Shown: positions 25,191 through 32,472 of the stretch, one piece after another | Numbering within the stretch: position 1 is the first letter of the stretch | How the letters are laid out: each line of letters opens with the position of its first letter | Assembly: GCF_001646665.1 (NCBI RefSeq) | Contig: NZ_LWBU01000158.1 | Coordinates: forward strand, 232,426-296,425 | DNA: 64,000 bases | Direction: 5' to 3' | DNA from: Streptomyces noursei | Lineage (GTDB): Bacteria; Actinomycetota; Actinomycetes; Streptomycetales; Streptomycetaceae | Notes under the pieces: model-generated | Database searches by the model: none | Seen by the model: only the letters and a program-made list of their open reading frames with translations | What the model was told of the DNA's origin: nothing | Made by a program: the position numbers and the translations under genes

Positions 25191-28100
25191 TCACGGAGTG
25201 ACCTTCTCGATCACCACGCTGCCGCTGCCCGCGACCGTGCCGCGCGCCGTCAGCAGGGACACCTCGCCGAAGAACCGCCGGCCCTCGGGGGCCGCGCCGT
25301 TCACCAGCACCTCCGCCGAGACCTGCGCCGAGGCGCCGCTCGCGAGGGCGACCGGCTTGGACTCGTCGACCTTCAGGGTGCCGAGCGCGGACGAGAAGTA
25401 CACGTCCTTGTAGTCGTACGTGGTCGTCCCGGACGGCACCGCGTACCCGTCCACGACGACGGTGTACGTGCCCGCCGCCGGCTTGGCGACCGAGACCGAC
25501 TCCTCCGAGTCGCCGTCCGCGGAGGTGCCGACGACCTTGCCGTCCTTCAGGACGGTCAGGTCCAGGTCGGCGCCCTTGTCGGAGGTGTTGCCGATCACGA
25601 CGTCGAGGCGCTCGACGCCCTCACCGACGGTCACCGTGCTGGTCTGCGACTCGTGGTTCGCGATCGTCGGCGTGGCCACCTTCGCGGAGCCGAGCGAGCC
25701 GCCCTTCAGCCGGCCGTCGATCGCCGCGAGGGTGTTGGTGACCTTCCAGTCGACCGCGGCCGGCGTGCCGACCTTCGCCTCGGGGACCGTCTTCACGGCG
25801 GGGTCGAACGCGGCGCCCAGCAGCGTCACGTCCAGCTTGTACGGGTTGTCCAGGTCCGGCGACGTACGCCGCGACTCGACCTCGATCTCCCAGACGCCCG
25901 GCGCCGGGTCGGCGTACGAGCGCACGTCCGGGCGGCAGGTGTTGGCCGGGTTGTAGTGCGGGTAGCACAGGTTGGACGCGGTGTCCTCGACGGCCACGCC
26001 GTACGGGTGGATGGCGATGAACCGGGTCTGGCTCTTCTCCTTCAGCCCGCCGATCGCGACCTCCAGTGCCTTGGCGCCCTGCGGCACGGTCACGAAGTAC
26101 GACTTGTGGCTGCTGCGCTGCACGCTGCCGCTCGCCGAGAAGGAGAACGACGGCTTCGTCAGCTGGTGCGAGACGACCACCGTGGCGAGGATCTGCTTGT
26201 CGACGCCCTCGGTGTCCTCGTCGTCGGCCTCCAGGATGGCGCTGTGCACGCCCGCGGAGCCCGGCTTGGCCTGCACCTTGACGGTGACCGGCTTGTTCAG
26301 CGGCAGGTCCACCTCGTCGTCGCCGAGGATGCGGAACGTGCCGTCGCCGTACTTCAGGTTCAGCTCGTGCTCGATCGGCCGGTCCGGGCCGGTCGTGCGC
26401 GTGATGGTGACGTCGTAGACCTTCTTCTGGCCGGCCCTCAGGCCGCCCTCACGGTCGTAGATGCCCGTGCCCGGCTTGTTCAGGTGCTGGTCCAGCGCGG
26501 TGTCGACGGGGGCGGCGACCTTGTAGTCGTGCGCGGTCGCGCCGTCCTTGATCGACTCCCAGGCGTCCACGATGTCGATCAGGCCCGAGCCCTGCTCGTG
26601 CGCGGCGACACCGGGGATGCGGTTGGCGGTGCTGGTGAGCGCCGTGCGCAGGGTCAGCGGCGACAGCTCGGTCCTCCGCTGCTTGGCGGCCGAGATCAGC
26701 AGCGCGCTCGCGCCCGCCGCCTGCGGCGAGGACATCGAGGTGCCGTTGAGCATCCCGTACCCGGCGGGCAGCTTGTAGCTGGTCTCCGGGACGCCGGCGC
26801 CCGCCATCCACAGCGGGATGGTGTTGACCGCCGAGCCGGGCGCGGAGATCGTCGGGGTGAACCCGCCGTCCTCACGCGGGCCGCGCGAGGAGAAGGGGAA
26901 CATCGCGTACTTCTTCTCGACGACCGAGTTGTAGTTGGACGCCCAGGTCTCCTTGGAGATGGCCGCGCCGACCGAGATGACCTTGTCGGCCAGGCCGGGG
27001 TCGCCGATGGTGTTGATGCCGGGGCCCTCGTTGCCGGCCGAGATGACCAGCTGGACGCCGTAGGTGTCGATGAGCCGGCCGTACAGCTCGGCGCGCGCGT
27101 TGTCGCCGGAGTTCAGCGCCGGCAGACCGCCGATGGACATGTTGACGATGTCCACGCCGCGGTTGATCACCAGGTCGGCCATGCCCTCGGTCAGGGCGGT
27201 GTTGGTGCAGCCGCCGGACCAGGTGCACGCGCGCGAGGAGACGAGCTTGGCGCCGGGCGCCGCGCCGTTCATCTTCCCGCCGAACAGCCCGTGCGCGGCG
27301 GTGATGCCGGCGACGTGGCTGCCGTGGTCGGACTCGACGATGCCGATGTTGACGTAGTCGGCCTTGTCGCCGGCCTCGTTGTACGCGACGTCCTTGCGGA
27401 TCTCCACCACGAACGGGATGCGCTCGGCGACCTGGGTCGCCGGGTCGTCCGTGCCGAAGTGGCCGATCTGGTGGCCGTCCTTGTACGGCTTCATCGCCAC
27501 GTCGTCGGTGAAGTCGGCGTTGTCGTTGAGGTCGACCCGGACGGTGCCGGCCGCGGCGTCGTACAGCACGCCCCACGCGTCGGTGGTGTCGCCGTCCCGG
27601 TTGAGGTCACCGGCCATGTCGCCGCCGCGCGTGACGGCCTCGGCGAACCGGCTGTACGCGTGCGTGCCGGCCGGGGCGGTGAAGGTGCGCCCGTCGGCGG
27701 TGAACGTGGGCCCCTCCACGGCCACGTTCATCCGCCGCCAGGTGCCGTCGCCGTCGCCGACCGGGTCAGTGGCGGTGACCCAGTCGGTGATCTTGCGCTC
27801 ACCGGTGGTGGTCTTCTGCAGCGCCGGGTGGTCCAGGTCGACACCCGAGTCGAGGATGCCGATGGTCACGCCCCGGCCGTCGGCCCTGGGGTACTTCTTC
27901 ACGAAGTCGACCGCGCCCGTCTCGAAGGACGGGTTGTACGGGTTCTTCGCGGGGGTCCTGGCGCCCGGGCCGGAGTACGTGGTCGTCGTGCCGGCCGTGG
28001 CCGCGTCCCGGGCGGCGGACTGGCCCGCGTCGGGCGACGGGTCGTCCAGCTTGATCTCGTACTGGAGGTCGATGCCCTTGACGGACGGCAGCTTGGCCGC

Positions 28101-28505
28101 CTGGGTCAGCGCCGACTCCGCCTTCGGGGTGGGCAGGGTGGCGCGGACGTAGCCCAGCTTGTCGTACGTCGTGCCGACCGTGGCGCCCGCGACGCCGTCC
28201 AGCTGCGCGGCGACCTGCTCGGTCTGGCCGGGGGCGGTGGCCACCATGACGGTGACGGACTTCTTGCCCGTGGCCTCCGCCTCGGCGAGCCGCTCGGCGT
28301 CGGCCGCTCCGAGCTTGTCCGCGGTGGCGGACGAGGGGGCGGGCTTGGGCGGCGCCGGGTCCGTGGCGTCGGCGGCGAGGACGGGGGCGGTGCCGGCCGC
28401 GACGAGCGCGGCCACCAGGCCGGCGGCGGCGGCCACGCGGGCCGCCCGTCTGTGGCCGGGGGTCGGGCTCCCTGATATGGAGCCCTGGGATTCGGGGGTG
28501 GTCAT
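25191..28505 (-). CDS. Secreted S8 subtilisin-like serine peptidase, TPPII-like architecture
   Basis: Large exported protease, 1104 residues. The start at 28505 has AGGG 6 nt upstream; an ATG two codons earlier is possible. A signal peptide (about 1-45, AGLVAALVAAGTAPVLAADA) precedes an inhibitor-like prodomain (SVTVMVATAPGQTEQVAAQL). The catalytic triad is Asp219 in GILDSGVDLDHP, His394 in SDHGSHVAGI and Ser590 in NGTSMSSPQAAG, with oxyanion Asn in VISAGNEGPG. The Asp-to-His distance of about 175 residues is far larger than in subtilisin and resembles tripeptidyl-peptidase II. About 450 C-terminal residues form beta-rich modules, including a pre-peptidase C-terminal-like segment. It is a single-gene transcript flanked by terminators. 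Confidence 0.93.
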   Translation of the reverse strand: MTTPESQGSISGSPTPGHRRAARVAAAAGLVAALVAAGTAPVLAADATDPAPPKPAPSSATADKLGAADAERLAEAEATGKKSVTVMVATAPGQTEQVAAQLDGVAGATVGTTYDKLGYVRATLPTPKAESALTQAAKLPSVKGIDLQYEIKLDDPSPDAGQSAARDAATAGTTTTYSGPGARTPAKNPYNPSFETGAVDFVKKYPRADGRGVTIGILDSGVDLDHPALQKTTTGERKITDWVTATDPVGDGDGTWRRMNVAVEGPTFTADGRTFTAPAGTHAYSRFAEAVTRGGDMAGDLNRDGDTTDAWGVLYDAAAGTVRVDLNDNADFTDDVAMKPYKDGHQIGHFGTDDPATQVAERIPFVVEIRKDVAYNEAGDKADYVNIGIVESDHGSHVAGITAAHGLFGGKMNGAAPGAKLVSSRACTWSGGCTNTALTEGMADLVINRGVDIVNMSIGGLPALNSGDNARAELYGRLIDTYGVQLVISAGNEGPGINTIGDPGLADKVISVGAAISKETWASNYNSVVEKKYAMFPFSSRGPREDGGFTPTISAPGSAVNTIPLWMAGAGVPETSYKLPAGYGMLNGTSMSSPQAAGASALLISAAKQRRTELSPLTLRTALTSTANRIPGVAAHEQGSGLIDIVDAWESIKDGATAHDYKVAAPVDTALDQHLNKPGTGIYDREGGLRAGQKKVYDVTITRTTGPDRPIEHELNLKYGDGTFRILGDDEVDLPLNKPVTVKVQAKPGSAGVHSAILEADDEDTEGVDKQILATVVVSHQLTKPSFSFSASGSVQRSSHKSYFVTVPQGAKALEVAIGGLKEKSQTRFIAIHPYGVAVEDTASNLCYPHYNPANTCRPDVRSYADPAPGVWEIEVESRRTSPDLDNPYKLDVTLLGAAFDPAVKTVPEAKVGTPAAVDWKVTNTLAAIDGRLKGGSLGSAKVATPTIANHESQTSTVTVGEGVERLDVVIGNTSDKGADLDLTVLKDGKVVGTSADGDSEESVSVAKPAAGTYTVVVDGYAVPSGTTTYDYKDVYFSSALGTLKVDESKPVALASGASAQVSAEVLVNGAAPEGRRFFGEVSLLTARGTVAGSGSVVIEKVTP

Positions 28506-28701
28506 CTGCATCCCTGTATGTGAAAGAGAGAGTCCGGAATTCGGTGCCGGATGACCGCTCACCCTTTCGCAAGTGAGGGGCTTTTGTGGAGGGTTGCCGG
28601 TGGCCGGGATGCGGTCATGGCGCACATCCGCCACTGCGGGATGTACGCCATGAGGAACGAACCGGGCTCAAATGCCCCTATGTGGTTGAGTGTTCGACCA
28701 T

Positions 28702-29253
28702 CTACGCCTCTTTCGGGCGGGTCGTCCGCGCGTAGTGCCGGGACGCCTTCGCCCGGTTCCCGCACACCGCCATGGAGCACCAGCGGCGCGTGCCGTTGCG
28801 CGAGGTGTCGAAGAAGTGCAGGACGCACGCCTCGTGCGCGCAGGCCCTGATCCGGTCGGGCGCGGTGCGCAGCAGGTCCAGGTAGTCGCGGGCGGCCGTC
28901 CATGCCGGCCCCCAGGACGGGTCGGCGAACTCCGGCTCCTCGCCCGGCCCTTCGGCGGTGAGCGTGGCGCGGATGCGGCCGTGGTCGAGGACGGCGTTCA
29001 GCCGGTCGCGCGCGGGCCGGTCGCCGGGCGGGTCCACGAGCGCGGCGAGGGCGTCACGGGCGGCGAGGGTGTGCTCCAGGGTCGGCGCGTCGGCGGTGAA
29101 GCGGGCCGAGAGGCCGGTGCTCGCCAGCCAGACGGCCAGCCCCGCCGTGTCGGTCAGCAGGTCCCGCGGGGCGCCGTCATGGATCCAGCGGGTGTTGAGC
29201 AGGTCCATGCTGACCGGTTCGCCGACGAGCGGGCGGGGGTCGGGGGCGGTCAT
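28702..29253 (-). CDS. CGNR zinc-finger transcriptional regulator
   Basis: A 183-residue ABATE/CGNR protein. The N-terminal ligand-sensing ABATE region (GEPVSMDLLNTRW, then TDTAGLAVWLASTGL) is followed by the C-terminal CGNR finger CAHEACVLHFFDTSRNGTRR and CSMAVCGNRAKASRHYAR, with cysteines at both ends. Members of this family are usually transcription factors acting on a neighbouring gene. It is divergent from the VOC and flavin-protein genes across 130 bp containing a strong promoter and a direct-repeat pair. The CGAGGAGA upstream of its ATG is a good ribosome binding site. Confidence 0.93.
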   Translation of the reverse strand: MTAPDPRPLVGEPVSMDLLNTRWIHDGAPRDLLTDTAGLAVWLASTGLSARFTADAPTLEHTLAARDALAALVDPPGDRPARDRLNAVLDHGRIRATLTAEGPGEEPEFADPSWGPAWTAARDYLDLLRTAPDRIRACAHEACVLHFFDTSRNGTRRWCSMAVCGNRAKASRHYARTTRPKEA

Positions 29254-29287
29254 CTCTGGTCGTCTCCTCGCGCCTGTCGCGACCGTG

Positions 29288-29342
29288 CTAACCCCTCAAG
29301 CGTACGTGACCGGTTGACGCTCCCCGATCTAACCCCTAAGGT
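29288..29342 (+). promoter_or_regulatory. VOC-gene promoter with direct repeats
   Basis: TTGACG (29314-29319) and TAAGGT (29337-29342), spaced 17 bp, form a near-consensus promoter for the VOC gene. Two direct repeats, CTAACCCCTCAAG at 29288 and CTAACCCCTAAG at 29329, lie 41 bp apart, about four helical turns; the second overlaps the -10. They are candidate sites for the divergent CGNR regulator. Confidence 0.75.
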
Positions 29343-29383
29343 CGCGTTGAAAAGTTAGAACTCGTCCAGGGAAGGGGTTCGCC

Positions 29384-29851
29384 ATGTCGGCGACCACCAG
29401 CACGCTGCGCACCGGCCGTCTCGGTCACGTCGGCCTCAATGTGACCGACCTCGAAAGGTCCCTCGCCTTCTACGGCGGCGTCCTCGGCTTCCAGGTCCTC
29501 CACGAGGGCAAGGAGGACGGCCGGCGCTACGCCCTCCTCGGCCGGGACGGCCGGCTCACCATCGCCCTCTGGCAGCAGGCCGACGGCGCGTACGCCCCCG
29601 CCCTCGCCGGACTCCACCACCTCGCCCTGGAGGCCGGCACCATGGACGACGTGCGGGCCGCCGAGGCCGAACTGAAGCGCCACGGGGTCGACTTCGCGTA
29701 CGAGGGCGTCGTCCCCCACGGGGAGGGCGCCCCCTCCGGCGGGATCTTCTTCCACGACCCGGACGGCACCCGCCTGGAGATCTACGCCACGACCGGCGCC
29801 GAGGGTGCGGCAGCCCCGCACGCGACCGCCCCCACCTGCGGTTTCTTCTAA
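29384..29851 (+). CDS. VOC-family (glyoxalase/dioxygenase-like) protein
   Basis: A 155-residue vicinal-oxygen-chelate protein made of two beta-alpha-beta-beta-beta modules. The expected metal ligands are visible: His in GRLGHVGLNVTDLERSLAFY, His in LAGLHHLALEAG, and Glu in DGTRLEIYATTG. The family includes ring-cleavage dioxygenases, glyoxalases and antibiotic-binding proteins; FHDPDGTRLEIY is generic and does not fix the substrate. It is the first gene downstream of the promoter facing the CGNR regulator, and the next gene follows after 24 bp with GGAGGAGG upstream, so the two form an operon. Confidence 0.9.
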   Translation: MSATTSTLRTGRLGHVGLNVTDLERSLAFYGGVLGFQVLHEGKEDGRRYALLGRDGRLTIALWQQADGAYAPALAGLHHLALEAGTMDDVRAAEAELKRHGVDFAYEGVVPHGEGAPSGGIFFHDPDGTRLEIYATTGAEGAAAPHATAPTCGFF

Positions 29852-29875
29852 ACCTGCTACGGAGGAGGACCCACC

Positions 29876-30769
29876 ATGAACGGCCCCGTCGGCCCGTACC
29901 ACCAGGGCTCGCTCGCCGTGCAGGAGCGGGTCGGCGTACGGGAGCTCGCCGACCATGTCGGCCGCTCCGTCGGCGCCGGCATCCGCCCGGTCGCCGCCGC
30001 CTTCCTGGAGCTCCAGCCCATGCTCGTGATCGGGGCGGCGGACGGGGACGGCCGCGTCTGGAGCTCGCTGCTGACCGGCCGCCCCGGCTTCGTCCGGGCC
30101 ACGGGGCCCGCCTCCGTGTCCGTCACCGGCGGGGTACCCGGCGGCGACCCGCTGGCCGCCGCCCTGGCCGGCGGCGGCACCCCCGTCGGCACCATCGCCC
30201 TGGACCCGCGCACCCGGCGCCGGATGCGGCTGAACGGCACCGCCCGGCCCACCGTGCACGGCCTGGTGATCGACGCCCACGAGGTCTTCTCCAACTGCCC
30301 CAAGTACCTCCAGCTGCGCGAGCTGCGCGAACCCGCCGCCCCCGCCGCGCCCACCGTCAAATACGGCACGGCGATGACCCCCGCCCAGGCGGACCTCGTC
30401 CGCGGCGCCGACACCTTCTTCGTGGCCACCGCGGCACCGGGCCACGGCGCCGACGCCAGCCACCGCGGCGGCAACCCCGGCTTCGTGACCGTCTCCTCGC
30501 CCACCGAACTGAGCTGGCCCGACTACCCGGGCAACGCCATGTTCCTCACCCTCGGCAACCTGGAGGCCGACCCCCGCGCCGGGCTGCTCTTCCTCGAGTG
30601 GACCACCGGCACCACCCTCCAGCTCACCGGAACCGCCCGCACCCTGTACGACGGCGGTGCCCGCACCGTCCGCTTCACCGCCGACCGCGTCGCCGAGGCC
30701 CGGGGCGCCAGCCCGCTCCGCTGGTCCGCGCCCGCATACTCACCGGCGAATCCGTCACTGCCGCACTAA
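29876..30769 (+). CDS. Pyridoxamine 5'-phosphate oxidase-like flavin-binding protein
   Basis: A 297-residue split-barrel flavoprotein of the PNPOx-like superfamily with two barrel halves. One is around residues 45-130 (MLVIGAADGDGRVWSSLLTG); the other is around 155-290 (RGADTFFVATAAP, GNPGFVTVSSP, YPGNAMFLTLGNLEADPRAG). Related proteins act as FMN-dependent oxidoreductases or bind flavin/haem with unknown substrates; true pyridoxamine phosphate oxidase is shorter. It is co-transcribed with the VOC gene under the CGNR-facing promoter, which suggests a joint role in detoxifying or oxidising a small molecule. Its stop codon lies within the -10 element of the next gene. Confidence 0.88.
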   Translation: MNGPVGPYHQGSLAVQERVGVRELADHVGRSVGAGIRPVAAAFLELQPMLVIGAADGDGRVWSSLLTGRPGFVRATGPASVSVTGGVPGGDPLAAALAGGGTPVGTIALDPRTRRRMRLNGTARPTVHGLVIDAHEVFSNCPKYLQLRELREPAAPAAPTVKYGTAMTPAQADLVRGADTFFVATAAPGHGADASHRGGNPGFVTVSSPTELSWPDYPGNAMFLTLGNLEADPRAGLLFLEWTTGTTLQLTGTARTLYDGGARTVRFTADRVAEARGASPLRWSAPAYSPANPSLPH

Positions 30770-30778
30770 CCTCTGCCC

Positions 30779-31234
30779 ATGAACCAGAGGTTGAGAGTCG
30801 CGGCCTACGCCGTCTGCGTCCGGGACGGACACCTGCTGCTGGCCCGGGGCACCGCCTTCGACGGCACCAAGGAGTGGACGCTGCCGGGCGGCGGCATGGA
30901 CCACGGGGAAGATCCCCTCGACACCGTCGTACGGGAGGTCGAGGAGGAGACCGGCTACCTCTCCGAGGTGACCGCGCTCCTCGGTCTGGACTCGAAACGG
31001 CGCCACCACCCCCGCCGCCTCGGCGCCGGCACCGACTTCCACGCCCTGCGGATCCTCTACGAGGGCCGGATCACCGGCGGCGAGCTCCGTCCCGAGGTGG
31101 GCGGCTCCACCGACCTGGCCGCCTGGCACCCGCTGGACTCGGTCCCCTCCCTCACCCGGGTCGGGGTCGTCGACGTCGGCCTGCGGCTGTGGCGGGAACG
31201 GCCCGCAGCGGGGCGCCTCGCGCACGACGGCTGA
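30779..31234 (+). CDS. NUDIX hydrolase
   Basis: A 151-residue NUDIX hydrolase that cleaves nucleoside-diphosphate-linked substrates. The full Nudix box is present at about residues 38-60: GGGMDHGEDPLDTV then REVEEETGY, matching GX5EX7REUXEEXGU. The ATG has no ribosome binding site; TAACCT at 30767-30772 ends 6 nt upstream, implying a leaderless transcript starting inside the preceding gene's stop region. It is convergent with the AbiEi-like gene with only 19 bp between stop codons. Substrate cannot be inferred. Confidence 0.92.
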   Translation: MNQRLRVAAYAVCVRDGHLLLARGTAFDGTKEWTLPGGGMDHGEDPLDTVVREVEEETGYLSEVTALLGLDSKRRHHPRRLGAGTDFHALRILYEGRITGGELRPEVGGSTDLAAWHPLDSVPSLTRVGVVDVGLRLWRERPAAGRLAHDG

Positions 31235-31253
31235 CACGGCGGCCGGCTCCCGC

Positions 31254-32240
31254 CTACCGCGGCAGGACCACCACGTAGGCGGCCGGGGCCCGGTCGCCGG
31301 CCGCCATCAGGGCCGTACGCACCACCACGGCCTGCTGTTCCACCGCGTCGCGCAGCTTGCGGGGCGTGATGTGGATGACGGTGATGCCGAGCCGCTCCAG
31401 GTGCTCGCGCTTGCGGGTGCACTCCGACCACGCGTCGCCGTCGTCCTGGCGCGGCGAACGGGTGTCGAGCTCCACGGCGACCGCCTGGTCGGGCCAGTAG
31501 GCGTCCACGCCGCCCAGGTGCGGGCCGCCCGGCAGCCGGAGGTCCACGTTCCACAGGGGCTCGGGCAGGTCGTGCACCCGCACCAGCTCGTACAGCCGGT
31601 CCTCCGCCAGCGCCCGCCCCTCGGCGAGCAGCGAGTCGACGGCGTCCACCACGTGCGGCCGGTTCAGCAGCCGCAGCCGGTTCAACTCGCGCACCACCGC
31701 CGCAGGTTCGCAGTGCCCGCCGCGCACCGCCTCCGTCAGCAGCCGCCGTACGAGGAGGGCGTCGTCGACCTGCGCGACGGCGTCCGCCAGCGCGCGCGCC
31801 ACCGGGGCGACCGGCACACCCGTGACCTCCACCGGGTTCGGCATCTCCTGCGCCCGCACGATCCGTACGTACCCGGTGGACCGCAGCCGCCGGGTGCGGG
31901 GCACCAGGACGTCCACCCGGTCCAGCGACAGCAGCGGCGGCGCGGCCGCGAACCGGTACAGCGCCAGCGCGGCGAGCCCGGTGACCATCGCGTCGGACGG
32001 CTGCGGCCGCCGGTCCGCGTACAGCAGGGCGGCGTGCAGCCGCTCCTCGCTGGTGGGCGCGCCGGGGTGCAGCAGGTACACGCCCGGCAGGAGCTGCCGC
32101 CAGGCCCCACCGGGCCGGCAGTGCGCGCCCACCTCGGCGGCGGGCACGCCGTGCGCCCGCAGCTGCGCGGCGGACATCACGCGGCGGCGCTCGGCGGCCA
32201 GGTGGGACAGGGGGCGGGGGGAGAGCGGGGTGTTGGTCAT
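31254..32240 (-). CDS. AbiEi-like N-domain fused to DUF559/Vsr-like nuclease domain
   Basis: A 328-residue protein with two parts. The N-terminus (MSAAQLRAHGVPAAEVGAHC, then GAWRQLLPGVYLLHPG, about residues 22-60) matches the winged-helix domain annotated as type IV antitoxin AbiEi in actinobacteria. The C-terminus (GGVDAYWPDQAVAVELDTRS ... REHLERLGITVIHITPRKLR, about 240-305) resembles the DUF559/very-short-patch-repair endonuclease fold, with Asp, Glu and the downstream TRKREHLE helix. There is no adjacent AbiEii nucleotidyltransferase, so a classical toxin-antitoxin pair is not supported. Similar fusions are widespread orphans in Streptomyces. Function unknown. Confidence 0.8.
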   Translation of the reverse strand: MTNTPLSPRPLSHLAAERRRVMSAAQLRAHGVPAAEVGAHCRPGGAWRQLLPGVYLLHPGAPTSEERLHAALLYADRRPQPSDAMVTGLAALALYRFAAAPPLLSLDRVDVLVPRTRRLRSTGYVRIVRAQEMPNPVEVTGVPVAPVARALADAVAQVDDALLVRRLLTEAVRGGHCEPAAVVRELNRLRLLNRPHVVDAVDSLLAEGRALAEDRLYELVRVHDLPEPLWNVDLRLPGGPHLGGVDAYWPDQAVAVELDTRSPRQDDGDAWSECTRKREHLERLGITVIHITPRKLRDAVEQQAVVVRTALMAAGDRAPAAYVVVLPR

Positions 32241-32434
32241 GCCCCGCAGGTTCCCGCCAACCGCGCCACCGCTAACCGCTGTTACACGCCCGTCGACATT
32301 TCGGGACGACCCCGTCCTAAAGTACGGGCGTTCGAGTGCCGATCAGGGGCCCCGATCACGCCCCCGACCTGCGCGGCGACCCCCGGCCCGGACCGGTGTA
32401 CGTCCGGGGAACGCCTGCGCGGATTCCCGTCACC

Positions 32435-32457
32435 CCCCCGCCCGGACCGGGCGGGGG
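32435..32457 (-). terminator. Hairpin terminator after second pepN
   Basis: Two perfect 11-bp arms, CCCCCGCCCGG and CCGGGCGGGGG, are separated by one A, just beyond the stop of the second aminopeptidase gene. Confidence 0.65.
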
Positions 32458-32472
32458 AGAGGCCGGCGGCCG

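Noticed and set aside
31254..32240. A complete type IV toxin-antitoxin system
   Set aside because: No AbiEii-type nucleotidyltransferase lies next to the AbiEi-like protein; the neighbours are a Nudix hydrolase and PepN.
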